A DNA stretch of 64,000 nt from the NCBI GenBank assembly GCA_003550325.1, contig QKWP01001971.1, forward strand, positions 32,587-96,586. The letters run 5' to 3'. A model generated the notes under the pieces. That model worked only from the letters and a program-made list of their open reading frames with translations, was not told where the DNA came from and did not search any database. The number at the start of each line of letters is the position of its first letter. Position 1 is the stretch's first letter. Both the position numbers and the translations under genes were made by a program. This DNA is from Gigaspora rosea. Its lineage: Eukaryota; Glomeromycota; Glomeromycetes; Diversisporales; Gigasporaceae. Of the stretch, positions 33,524 through 45,539 are shown piece by piece.

Positions 33524-34591
33524 TTTTTTTTTTTTTTTTTCAAGTCAAAGTGCCCACCTCGGGGGAGAGCTTTTTTATTCAAGATAATCATATCCTGGAC
33601 ACCCTATATGGAGGGATATCTGACATTTGTACATTGACGAGAGTACAACTATCCTCACCTGCAACTTTTGGTTGCCTATTTAAATAGCTACCTGAAGTTT
33701 CTATACTAGCTGTCATACCTGCAACCCACATACTGGCATTGCCTATTTAAACCCTCTGATCCTTACCTCCTGTCAGCCCGTCTTGTATCACTGGAACACT
33801 GTTCCGGATGCTAACCAGTCCCTCTTAGGACTAATTTATCCTAGTGGGAAACTTGGTAGAGCGGTCCCTGTCCCACACAGGTATCATCTACACTTCGGTA
33901 GCGTACGCATCTGCCGAAACCAACACTTGCAGTTAGGGATAGTTACCTAACCGCTATCACTACCTACTTCTGCCCTTGTAGAGGTCACCTGATCCCAGTA
34001 CCATCCTATTCTTCTTTCAGTTTCTTTCCCCCGGAAGCTTTCTTTCCCCGGTTGCCTTCCTACTTCCAATCCGAGGACCCAGAAGGGTTGGTCTGCCCTG
34101 GCGAACCCAGAAGCTCCCTCCCCCTGGTACATGATTCTGAAACACATGTCCTTTTCCTCTGGTGCGACCCCCAGTGGTCCAGTTGGTAGGGCCCGCCATA
34201 AGCCCTTTTGTCGTAAGTCCGCTTCCGGTCAGTCCACTACCAGTCAGTCCCCGTCCGATTCCTATTAGGTACCGTCGAAAGTCCGGTTACTTCTCTACTC
34301 GGGACTTGCCAAGTATGGTTTCCCTTTGTTCTACAGTTCTGTGCATAATACAGCGCCTGCACTCCCCAGGATCTACACGCCCCAGTTCTGTGCGTAACAC
34401 AGTGCCAAAGCTCCCAATACGAGTTGGTATAACCTAGAAAACAAATTTGTAAATCCGAGCTAAGAAACCGGGTTACCGTAATACAGGTAAATTCTTCAAA
34501 ATCGTCTCCAGTGGGATTCGAACTCTGTACCTTTGCTACAACTACTTGGGGGTGACAACTATCCAACTACACTATATCGCCACACCCTTGT
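33524..34591 (-). mobile_element. tRNA-headed, poly(A)-tailed retroposon (long SINE-like), copy 1
   Basis: A GC-richer island in AT-rich DNA. Read on the minus strand it opens with a tRNA-like head: A box TAGTGTAGTTGG (34563-34574) and B box AGTTCGAATCC (34514-34524), both fitting RNA polymerase III internal promoter consensus and 38 bp apart. A body of about 0.95 kb follows, ending in a 17-base A tail (T17 at 33524-33540). A short direct repeat, GTTTACAG plus T's, flanks it (33516-33523 and 34592-34599), as expected of a target-primed insertion. Only short ORFs are present. About 1.07 kb is long for a SINE. A diverged copy lies at about 46,346-47,140. Confidence 0.8.
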
Positions 34592-36420
34592 GTTTACAGT
34601 TTTTACAAAGTTTCGCTTTATTTATGTTTTTAACTTTTTTTTTTGTTTTGTTTTTATTGGTTTTTTTAAAATTTTTTTTTTATTAATTTATTTTATTCTA
34701 GCACTTTGTGAGAATACAACTCTTATTTTCTGGAAATTTGTAAGAAAACCAATTCAGACTTTTTTAGCACTTTGGAAGCAAACACAGACTTTTTTAGTTG
34801 CAAGAACATTAATCTGGCACTTTAAAAAACACAAATTGATTTTAGTAATTTCTAAATTTGCAAAAACACAAACTCTTACTTTGAGAAATAAAGATTTGAA
34901 GCTTCAACTTTTTTATTAAGTTTGTTTACATATTTGGTTTTGTGTTTGTTTTTTTACTTGTTTTTTTTATTTTATTTATTTTAAACTTTTTTGGCATTTT
35001 GCAAAAAAACAATATAACTTTTATATCACTTTACAAAAAAACCAACTTTAGCTTCTTTGTACTTTGCAAGAATATACTAGAATTCTCTACCAATTTGCAA
35101 GAATACTAACCTTCTAAAAAATATTTTTTATTTTTGCTTCCTTACTATTTTAGAAAAGTTTAAAAAAGAGTAAAATAAAGGTGATAGTCAAAACAAAAGG
35201 AATATCTAAAGTAAAAAAAAATAGTTAAACCAAAAAAGCAAAAATAATAGCCAACTATAGAGTAACAAAAATATGTGTATAAAACTAGTTTTTTATTTTT
35301 TCTTTTATTCTTTAAACTATCTAAGTTAAGCAAACAAATTTGTCTAATAAAATAATTGCAAAAATAGTAAATATAGAGTAAATTTTTTTAAAAGACTAAC
35401 TGAAATTAACTAGAGTAACTTCCAGAAACACAGAGCAGGTAACAATACAATAGTATGCCATTGTACATATAATGCAAGTAAAGATCACAAGCCAAAATTA
35501 AACAAAATTTTGCATTTTTGTTAAGAATGTTTATTGGGTCAAAGCTTCTCAATTACTCTGATAATTCAGCTATAAATATTATAGACATAGATAAAATATC
35601 TTCATATGAAATGTGAAACATATTTATAACAATTTTTTTTGATTTTTTTTGCTTTGTTTTTTAGTTAATTAATAGTAATGAATAAATAATGCTATACTAC
35701 TAGCATATTTTTATTTGTAATATACTACTACTATATAATATTAATGCACAAATTGATCTACAAAATAGTATACTGTACTTTAATTCTAGCTTATAAAAAG
35801 GGGTATAATTGCTTATAAAAATCTGGCACAATTACTTAAATTAAAAAAATTTTAATAGGCAGTTTTTCTGCTAAACAGTTTAAAAGATAAATAATAATAA
35901 AATTGGATGCAACAAAATATGAAAGTAGTTAAAATAATATGTAATAATATAAAATAATACTATAAAAAATGTATAATAATTAAAATATAATATATAATAA
36001 AATATAGTTATATTTTAATATAATTACTAGCACATGAAACTAGAATCTGATGATTATAAAAGTTGTTTCTATAATTGTCAAATTTTATATAGTTTAGAAT
36101 AGTTAGAGCTTAAAAATAGCATGATTATATCAAGGTTATAACTATATTAAGAGTAACTATAATAAGGTATAACTATATGTAATATTGATTAAAAGTATAT
36201 ATTTAATCTAAAAATAGTTGAATCTTTCAAAACTAATCCTGTTAAAGCTGATAACCTGTCAAATCTAATAAAAAATTAACAACTAAGTCCATTTTTGCTA
36301 TATGAATCTAATAGTTTATAATAATTTTAAATTTGATAATCTCTCATTACTGATACAAAACTTGTCTACTATACAAACTGGTTTGAAAAGGTTCAACCAT
36401 ATAATGTATAATAATAAAAC
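34592..36420. other. AT-rich stretch, no gene recognised
   Basis: Several 'actttgcaagaa.ac'-like units recur at 33,330-33,440, 34,700-34,850 and 34,990-35,110, on both sides of the retroposon. It therefore interrupted an older degenerate tandem region. No coding structure is seen. Confidence 0.45.
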
Positions 36421-36583
36421 AACAGGGTGAAACCTGAGTTGTAAAATATTAAAACCTGCTATGATCATCACGTGAAGGTAAATCCGCTTTTATATAATAA
36501 AAAATATAATAAAATGAAAATTTTACCCTAACCTGATCTACAAAGCAGATTTCACTATTTCGCAACTCAGGTTTCACACTGTT
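36421..36583. mobile_element. 163-bp MITE with 21-bp TIRs
   Basis: 36421-36441 (AACAGGGTGAAACCTGAGTT...) is the reverse complement of 36563-36583 with one mismatch. The target duplication is not clear. Confidence 0.72.
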
Positions 36584-37218
36584 TTATAATAATAAATAAA
36601 AAATATAAATTTTTTTAAATTGTAAACAGTACATCAGAAAAATAAGACTATTAATAATTTGTAGTAATCTTCAAATTTGTCAAATAAGTGCAGAATCTTG
36701 TTTAAAAATTTCATAATCTTCAAAATTTAGATTTTTGTAATTCTTTTTAGATTTTTTTCCAAAAATCTGTATAAATATTTAAAACTATAATCTTTACAGA
36801 TTATAATAGGCACTGCCTATTATAATATCCAAAACTATACAGTACACCCTGTCAAAACCAATTCTGTCAAAACTAATACCCTTCCATAACTGATAAAAAG
36901 TTGATTCACTATATTGATTTCATAATTCAAATCTGATAATCTGTCATTTCTGAGTTCTTAAGATATTAGATTTGTAAAGTAAAATTAATTGATTTAATTG
37001 GCTCAAATTTGATTTTGTATAACTAAATATATATGAATAAATATAATTCGACCAATTATATTTAAATAGAATTATATGACTATTAGACTATTATTATTTT
37101 TAAATCTGATAACCTCTTAAAGCTAATACAAAACCTTTCCACCATGCATACCAGTTTTGATAGGATGTACTATAACTAGTGACTTAAGCTAGATAACAAA
37201 ATTGTCAATCAGTTACTA

Positions 37219-37397
37219 GGACCCCGAAATATACATAGATAGGTCAGGTATAAGTTTGCTTATTTTTGAGGTTTTTTATGCAAATCTTTTCTATTTATAG
37301 TAATTTTTTGCTTATTTTTGAAGTTTTTTTTGTAAAACTTTCTTGTTTTATTAACTCTATAATTAATCTGGCCTATTTATGTATATTTCGGAGGACC
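37219..37397. mobile_element. ~179-bp MITE with CCGAAATATAC termini
   Basis: The left end CCCCGAAATATACATAGATA pairs with the right end TATTTATGTATATTTCGGAG. The interior repeats 'tttgcttatttttgaagttttttt'. The exact ends and target duplication are uncertain. Confidence 0.65.
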
Positions 37398-37736
37398 TGG
37401 TTAACTGTCCCAATATAACTGAGCATAATCAGTTAACTGAGATTATTTCAGTTAGCCCAAGTCAACTAAATTATCAGAGTTAACTAGCTCAACCAAGTAG
37501 TAATTTGAAAAATTTGTTAATTGGTTAACTAATTGATGTCAACTGATTGCAATTGATTAAAATTATTTCACATTTTACTTTTGGGAATTAACTTTTACTC
37601 AAATTTTTGTCTTTGTTTATTTATTTTTTCAGAACTTTTTGGAATCTTTGCTCATTTCTGATATCATTTACATTTTGTCAACCAATTATTAATTCTGGTT
37701 GTACAGATTAACTGATTATCAATTCTCAACTGGTTA

Positions 37737-38551
37737 GGGAAGTGCAGTTTATTACGTGATTAGGGTTTATATAGGTCCTGACCCCCCCCCCCNNNNNNNN
37801 NNNNNNNNNNNNNNNNNNNNNNNNNNNNNNNNNNNNNNNNNNNNNNNNNNNNNNNNNNNNNNNNNNNNNNNNNNNNNNNNNNNNNNNNNNNNNNNNNNNN
37901 NNNNNNNNNNNNNNNNNNNNNNNNNNNNNNNNNNNNNNNNNNNNNNNNNNNNNNNNNNNNNNNNNNNNNNNNNNNNNNNNNNNNNNNNNNNNNNNNNNNN
38001 NNNNNNNNNNNNNNNNNNNNNNNNNNNNNNNNNNNNNNNNNNNNNNNNNNNNNNNNNNNNNNNNNNNNNNNNNNNNNNNNNNNNNNNNNNNNNNNNNNNN
38101 NNNNNNNNNNNNNNNNNNNNNNNNNNNNNNNNNNNNNNNNNNNNNNNNNNNNNNNNNNNNNNNNNNNNNNNNNNNNNNNNNNNNNNNNNNNNNNNNNNNN
38201 NNNNNNNNNNNNNNNNNNNNNATTAAAATTTTTTAAAAAAATATATTCGCCACACAATTGACAAACGTTGCTACATAGTAAAGTCTAAATTTTACTAAGC
38301 AAATCGAAAAAAATCGATTAAGTAACCTTATTCAGCAGATCAAAATACACTTACCACAAAATTTTCATAAGTATTGGTAAAGTTTTTATTAATTGACTTT
38401 TGATTTTTACGTTCGACGGAAAAATAAAATTTTTAAAAAATATATTTGACGAACACTTCAATATCATTGGCTATTTAGACTATATATATATATATAGGAC
38501 GTGATAGATGGCGGACCCCCCCAGGAAATTACGTGATTTACTGCACTTCCC
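37737..38551. mobile_element. Harbinger-like non-autonomous element, copy B (gap inside)
   Basis: It has the same termini as copy A in opposite orientation: GGGAAGTGCAGTTTATTACG at 37737 and ...GTGATTTACTGCACTTCCC ending 38551, flanked by TTA (37734-37736 and 38552-38554). It contains a 429-base N gap (37793-38221) and one visible tandem unit (38,260-38,440). Assembly probably failed in the ~203-bp tandem units. Confidence 0.85.
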
Positions 38552-38554
38552 TTA

Positions 38555-39514
38555 TACAAGCCAACTGATTTAGGGTGGGGGTACATAGATCATTTATTAT
38601 ATGTTTTTGTATTACAATGAGATTTATATAGAAATTGAAAATGTGCTACTAATAAAACTTTTTATAGTTGCAACCAAATTTGACTAAAATTTATAATGTA
38701 AAGAATAAAAAAATGCATGTTTTATAATAGTAAAATTTTAATAGTATATATTTAAAAAAATTATACTTCTATATATCATAAAGTTTCCCTGAGTTGGCTC
38801 AAATTTCTCTGAGTTACACAAAATAAATAATTTTGATTGGTTAATATCATATGATCATAATATGATTTTTGTAAACAACTTTCGATATCTAAAGTTTAAA
38901 TCTTTATAACTTGATGAATATTCAACCAATTTTGATAATTTTACTATTGTTAGAATCACAAAAACCTGCTCTATAATTTTATTTAATAGTTTAAACGATT
39001 TGCTTAAAAAAATTTTAAAGAAAAAATCGATACCACAAAAATTATATAATAAATGATCTACGTACCCTACTCTTAAGCATTTGCTCAACCGGTTACCCAA
39101 AATTTATTTGGTTTGGGTCAGTTAACCGATTATAGCCCAACCAGTTCAAATTACTAATTATAACTACTTACCTGCTAATGAGAACACAAGCAGAAAAACA
39201 ATAAACAAAACAAACCAATAATAAATAAATAAAGTAAAAATAGCATGTTTTTTTATTCACTTTTTTTATTAATTTTATCAGTTTTTTTTTAAATAACGAT
39301 AGTGGAAATAAAAGTAAATTTCTAGTTATTTCTATAATAAGAAATAATCAGAATTTACTTAATTATATATATACTACTTTTATTATTTTTTTATTTTGTA
39401 AAAAATTTTTTTATTTAAATTATTTAAGTTATTATAACATATTTATTTTTTTAGTTTTTTTTATTTTTTTCCTTTTTTATATATTTCATATTTATTTTAT
39501 GAAGTTTGCTATTT
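38555..39514. other. AT-rich stretch, no gene recognised
   Basis: The segment 38,560-38,840 matches, in reverse complement, about 48,560-48,790 ('gtacatagatcatttattatatg', 'agtttccctgagttggctc'-like). It is thus another dispersed repeat. No gene is seen. Confidence 0.45.
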
Positions 39515-39840
39515 ATCACCACCGGTGATCATCACCGGTGTTCAATTTACCAATTAAAATTCAGGATCAGGTGTAACATGCAGATCAATTTTTGTGTAAC
39601 AAAAACAAAAAATTTTTAAAAAATTCCTAAAATTGCTTCTAACCTAAAATTTTGCCTATGAAACTACTTTTTTTCATGCAAAAAAAAAATTCCTCATAAA
39701 ATTTTGGTATAAACTATACTCCCTGCCCATCCCAGTTCTCACTCTTACCTAATATTAAAGAGATTTAATTTTTATTTAGTTTGTTTTGTTTATTTTGTTT
39801 TATGCATTGTAGATCACTAGTGATGATCACCAGTAGTGAT
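39515..39840. mobile_element. 326-bp TIR element with ATCACC(A/G)CCGGTGAT-type ends
   Basis: The left end ATCACCACCGGTGATCATCA and the right end TGATGATCACCAGTAGTGAT are inverted repeats over about 26 bp, themselves made of nested palindromes. The interior contains 'aggatcaggtgtaac', shared with the copy at 32,345-32,612. Confidence 0.72.
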
Positions 39841-40245
39841 TTGTAGTAATTTTCTTATTTTATTTAAATTTTTTATTTTTTTATTTTATTTAAATATTTA
39901 TTTTTTTTATTTTAATTTAAATTTTTTATTTTTTTATTTTATTTAAATTTTTTATTTTTTTTTATTTTATATAAATTTTTTATTTTTTTTAATTTATTTA
40001 AATTATTTATTTCTTTTTATTTTATTTAAATTTTTTTATTTTTTTATTTTATTTAAATTTTTTATTTTTTTATTTTATTTAAATTTTTTATTTTTTTTAT
40101 TTTATTTAAATTTTTTTTTATTTTTTTTAATTATTTAAATTTTTTATTTTTTTATTTAAATTTTTTATTTTTTTTATTTTATTTAAATTTTTTTTTTTTT
40201 TATTTTATTTAAATTTTTTATTTTTTTATTTAAATTTTTTTATAG
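39841..40245. repeat. A/T-only minisatellite
   Basis: About 400 bp built almost only from A and T, with a variable unit of about 18-27 bp resembling 'tttattttatttaaat' plus T's. The period drifts through changes in T-run length. Confidence 0.85.
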
Positions 40246-42999
40246 GTTTTATAATTTATTGCACCTGCAATATATTGTATCCCTTCTGTTAATTAAAATT
40301 TTTGCCTATAAAACCACCTTTGGAGTTTTAATAAAAAATACTCTGCATGAAATTTTGGTATAAACTATACCTCGCTCTATCCTAGGTTTTAACTCTAATC
40401 CTAATAATAATTAAATTTTATTTTTTGTTTTAATAAAATTTCTTTAATAGTTTGTTGCACAAAATTGATGATCCATACAGTTATAATAGGGGTGCAGTAT
40501 ATTGCAGTATACAATAAATTATAAATTCCTTTTTTATTTTTTTATTTATATAAATTTCTTTTATAGCATTATATTTTTTTTTATTTAAATTTTATATTTT
40601 TTTTATTTTTTTATTTTTTTTATATTTAATTTTATATTATTTAAATTTTTTATTTATTAGTTTTATTTTATTTTTATAAATATTACTAATGATAACCAAT
40701 AGTAATTATTACTGGTATTATGTGACAATCGTTGCCCAATAAAATTTTTAATTTTTTAATTTTATTTAATAAAAAATAAAAAATAAAAAATATAAAATAT
40801 AAAATACCCATCCTAATAAAAAAACATATTTGCACTCACTCTAACTCTAACTATTAGATGCTAACATTAACCAAAAAGCCTTCATATAATGAAAAGTCAT
40901 TAATATATTGTTATATAATGAATTTATTAATTAATACCCTCTATACTAGTTTAATACCAAAATATGCCAAATCATATAATTTTAGAAAAAAAGTTACTAT
41001 CAATGACCCTATAGACAAAACAAAAGGAAAACCATAAATTTGACAACACTGGCAGCAAAAAAAAAATTATTAAATTGGTCCTGTGAGTCACATGTTCAAC
41101 CAATTTACTCTTTGCAAATTGGTCGTCACGTGACTCATGTGATCGATTTTGATTGGTCAATCGTGAGGTCGCTATGGCGGCAGGTCACTATAACTAACGA
41201 TTTATTTATATATATTACTTTAAAAATTTTTTATCATTTTTTATCTATTATTTTTTTCTTTTTTTTAGTTATTTTTATTATTATTATTTTAGATCTTTTT
41301 TTATTTATTTATTATTATTTTTCTTTTTTATTTATTTTTTTTTATTATTATATATTACTTATTTTTATTTTTTTTAATTCTTTTTTATAACGTTTATGTT
41401 TTTTTTATTTAATAAATTTTTTTAGCATTTTTTTTTAATTTTTTTTTAACAATTCTATTTTTTATTTTCTATTTTTATTATTTTTTTATTTTTTATTTAT
41501 TTATTTTTTTTACTCTTTGACATGTCTTGCTAATATTTTATTAAAGCAGTATTGAGTACTATTTATAGCCTGTTAATATATAATACTTAAAAGTAAAATT
41601 CGACATTATGTGGTTACTTCGAGAGCACCTACATGTGACCAGTCATACCACCTTACAGATAAAGCAGATATAAACTTTGTCAGCTCACATCAAAGAGTAA
41701 CAGAGGATTTCCTTCAAATTCTTCTACCTAGCATCAATGGTGGAGATAAACTCAACCATTCAAGAAAAACAAATAAAACGAGAAACAAAAAAAAATAAAA
41801 AAAGGGGAAATAACTACAAGACCTAAACAAAAACCAAAACTAACAAAAATAATAAAAAATAAAAGATGAGAGAAATGAAGAAAATTCTATATTAATGACA
41901 TAAACTAACAAAAAAAATATAAAAAGCTACTAAGGTCAAAAGAAAAAGTAGATAAAAATTATATAATGAAACTGCATCTGTCAAAGTATTATATATACAT
42001 CAAAGAAAAGAAAAGAAAAAACAGAAAAGAAAAAACTATACCTAAAAGAAACTTCTAGAAGACAAGAAATTTTTTCTGATATTCTTTTCCTAATTATCCT
42101 CTTGTGTCATTCATTGTTTATTTCGTAGGCATCGAAACTTGCTCATACCGGGCTCTTAATTCAGTAGATGCATTTCCAAATTGGGATGAGTAAACATTAC
42201 TGATCTTTTGGAGGGGGTAAGCTGGATTTCCCACTTTTTGGCGAAAATTTTGAAAAAACTAAAGAGAAATATCAAGGGTGCCAAAACTTGTAAAGAGCGT
42301 AAATTTCAAGTTTTGTAGAATAGTATAAATAACCAAAAGTCAGTTTCTGTCTAAACTTCTACAACTTTTGACAAAAAACTCTAGGGTTTTAGCCCTACTA
42401 CATTTTTCATAGCAACGAAGTCTTCCACCTGGAGAACCAAACCCACAAGAAGAAATCTTTTTCAGCTCTATTTTAGTCATTTTATATGAATCTGAAGTCC
42501 TGTATCCAAGCTGCTTCTAGATAAAGTTTTTGTTATATATAAAATACTAACTACAAAATTTTTATAAGTTAGTGTTTATGAAAAATTTTGGTCCAGAGGA
42601 TTGTTGGAAGAGTTTTTTTTTATTTTTTTTATTTTTTTTTATATTTTTTTATATTTTTTTTATTTTTTATTATTTAGAAGTTTTTTTATTAAAAATTATA
42701 TTATATTTTTTTTATTTTTTTTATATATACTAAACATATATATGCTCTTATATGATTAGCCAATTGTTTTTTAGATTGGCAATTATACTGTATTAATAAA
42801 TTTTTTCTATTTTTTTTTATTTTTTTTGTTATTAAAAAGTTGTCAACATCATTAGAGCCTAGAGGCACTGGAACTTGTGCTAAAAATAAGTTTCTAGTTT
42901 TTTGCTTTATTTATTTGTTTATTTATTATTATTTACTTTTTTATTTTTTTATATAAGGTTTATGCTTTGGTGAAATGCTAAAATTGGATGCTAAGAATT
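40246..42999. other. Gene-free stretch with T-rich low-complexity blocks
   Basis: 41,215-41,520 and 42,600-42,740 are poly(T)/TTTTTA low complexity. A hairpin ACCAATTT...AAATTGGT lies at 41,098-41,124. 41,590-41,800 is less AT-biased and open for 62 codons, but no domain is recognised. No gene is called. Confidence 0.45.
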
Positions 43000-43460
43000 T
43001 ATGTTGGAGCTATCACTAGAGTCATTATTGGTGATTATTGGAGCTATTGTTGAAGCTATTGTTAGAGCTATTATTGAAACTATAGTTGAAGCTAGCTTTA
43101 GAACTTTGTGAAGATTAGCAGATTTTTTATTATTTTGGTAAAAGTAGTTTTTTCATTTTTATTGGCAAGTTTTACATGGGTTCTTTCATAGGTTCATCAT
43201 TTTTGTCAGTTTTACATATTTTTATAGTATTTGTATAGTAGTTTTCTATAGAATAGTATCTCTATATTGATTTGTATAGTGTCTTTATGTTATTGTATAT
43301 GTTTTCTTCAGCATTTTTGTAGTATCTTTATAGCATTTGTAGTAGTCTTTATGGCATTTGTACAGTAGCATTTCTATAGTATTTATGTAGTATTTGTATA
43401 GTATCTTTATTGTATTTGTATATATTTCTAAAGCATTTTTGTAGTGTCTTTTGTAATATG
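43000..43460. repeat. Two degenerate minisatellites
   Basis: 43,005-43,110 repeats a ~12-bp unit (GCTATTGTTGAA-like). 43,195-43,460 repeats a ~17-25-bp unit ('tagtatttgtatagtatcttt'). Confidence 0.75.
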
Positions 43461-43605
43461 TTTTGTAGTTTTTTTAATAAAAATATATTTTTTTATTATT
43501 TTTGTAAAATTTTATAATCGACCAATATTATTTATTTGTAATAAATTACATTGTTAAAATATATGAATATTTTTAATATATGAAAAATTAGGTAATATTT
43601 AATAT

Positions 43606-43655
43606 TTATAATAATAATAATAATAATAAATAATAATAATAATAATAATAATAAT
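43606..43655. repeat. (ATA)n microsatellite
   Basis: About 45 bp of ATA/TAA repeats with one interruption. Confidence 0.9.
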
Positions 43656-44418
43656 TAAGGGATAGTCTGCCTTTAAAGAGTAAAATAATTGCAAATCTTA
43701 AAATAAACAAAAATAAAAATTCATATGTTTTTTTATAGTACAGGAATCTAGCTTGCTTACATATAAAAGTATTTTTTTTGTTATGTAAATTTCTTTTAGT
43801 TTCTAATAAAAGTTGTAAAACTAATTTTTCTGATTCTAATGGCAGTAAAATCATTAAAATTAGTCAAATAGATCATGAGATATGAGGTTGTTTTGATTTT
43901 TTACTATAGGGTTTTTCTTAAGAACAGAATCACGTAGGATTCTATTTCTATATAAGGCAATTAGTAAATCTCTGCTGATTTTTACTATAAAATTTATACC
44001 CTTCAACTACAGACTACTCCTTAATAATAATAATAATAGGCAAGCATATTGTTTATTTTTTAGCAGAAAATTAAAGTTGTGCAGAAAATTAAAAAATTTT
44101 TATAATATTCGCAAGCAGGGTCACAGATTTGTATTAATTTTTAATATTGTTTATTTAGAAATTTGCACAGAGCTGTACTAAAAAAACTTATTTGATGTAG
44201 GACTAAATTATACTACTAGTATTCAATACTAGTTTCAAAATCAGGATCATTTATGCTAGAGCACATATGATCACATTATTTGGAATTATTGATGCTATAA
44301 TTTTAATCACATAACCAATGCAAGTTTACTAAAAAGAAGCAATAAATACATACTCGCCATATTTATCTTGTTATTATATATTTATATTTCTTTTATATTT
44401 TAATATATGGAGTTATCT

Positions 44419-44978
44419 ATGTGCCACCCTGGGTGGTAAATTATTTTTGCCACTCTGGGTGGTAAATTATTTTTGCCACCCAGTGATTATCCAATCAAAT
44501 CTCACTAAAAATACAATTTCTTATTATCAAAAATACAATTTTTTATTATTAAAAATGCAATTTTTATTTAAAAAAAATGAGTAACATAAAAAAAAACTTT
44601 GTATAACAAAAAAAAAAAACTTCGTATAAAAAAAATAAAAGTTTTACAAATATCACTGTATAATGAATGTCATTGCATAATGAAGTGATAAAGCCCCAAA
44701 TCCATTGCAACAAGGGCAGTGAAGAATTGGCCCATCCATAAACACGAAAAAGCAAGGAAGCATGAATGCAAAAAGAAAAGCATAAATGCAAAACACTAAT
44801 AATCCGAAATGGTCGACACTAGCGATGCCAAAATAGACAACACCAACAACGAAAAATAAGAGAAAAATAAATAGCAGTAAAATTTTTATAAACAAAACAA
44901 TCTAATCTAAAAAAAAATTTGATTGGCTGATCTGGTAGGGGTAGTAAAAAACGTAGATCTACACCCAGGGTGCACAGA
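44419..44978. mobile_element. Candidate ~560-bp TIR element
   Basis: TGTGCCACCCTGGGTGG at the left and ACACCCAGGGTGCACAGA at the right are near-inverted copies. The left motif is duplicated 30 bp inward. It encloses the small membrane ORF below. Target duplication was not found. Confidence 0.45.
44653..44895 (-). CDS. Hypothetical small hydrophobic ORF (80 codons)
   Basis: I do not recognise this. It encodes two hydrophobic stretches (about residues 2-25 and 28-53) followed by 'HCPCCNGFGALSLHYAM', a Cys cluster. Codon pattern is slightly richer than its surroundings. It lies inside the candidate TIR element, so it may be chance or transposon-borne. No promoter or intron evidence. Confidence 0.2.
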   Translation of the reverse strand: MFIKILLLFIFLLFFVVGVVYFGIASVDHFGLLVFCIYAFLFAFMLPCFFVFMDGPILHCPCCNGFGALSLHYAMTFIIQ

Positions 44979-45539
44979 GAATTTTTTTAATATATACAGT
45001 TTTATTTTGTTTTTGATATTGTTTTTAGCTTTTTGTAGCCTTATTTTTAAGTCAACTACAATTATAAACTTACTATATTTGTTTGTTTATTTCTATAAAT
45101 ATCTTACCAATTTTAGATATTAATGCATATTCCAGTAAATATTCTGAATTTGATAACTTCAAAATTTATAGTAATGATACAGGTAATGAATTATCATCAT
45201 TTAAAATAAATAATCTAGATGTAATTGAAGTCACAAAGAATAAAAGGATGATAGTAATAGCAAAAAATCTATATATTCTATTTTAGTTAAAATATTATTT
45301 AAGTATTAAAGGGAATTAAAGCAGTAAATTTGTTTTATTAGTTCTTTTTGATATATTTGTAAATTAGTTTACACAATTTATTTTTTAAATTTTATTATAA
45401 TTTATTTAGATTATTAGATAATTATAGTTTAAAGCATAGTTTGCATTTACAATTTCTTATAGTAAGAATGATAAAGTGAATGGACTTCCTTGATATAATA
45501 TCTATAAGTATATAATGGCCATATATATTTATAGAAGAA

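Noticed and set aside
34162..34566. Open frames of 91 and 109 codons in the GC-rich island
   Set aside because: They lie in the body of the tRNA-headed retroposon, overlap on both strands and are not preserved in the second copy.
34500..34590. A tRNA gene on the minus strand
   Set aside because: The A and B boxes are good, but the acceptor stem does not pair and the sequence continues into a long body with a poly(A) tail. It is a tRNA-derived retroposon head.
37756..38257. ORFs across the N gap on both strands
   Set aside because: They are open only because the 429 Ns are translated as unknown residues. The real sequence is the tandem-unit part of a Harbinger-like element.
41040..41390. 116-codon plus-strand ORF
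   Set aside because: The second half is translated TTTTTA low complexity (F/I/L/Y runs), and the first half shows no domain.
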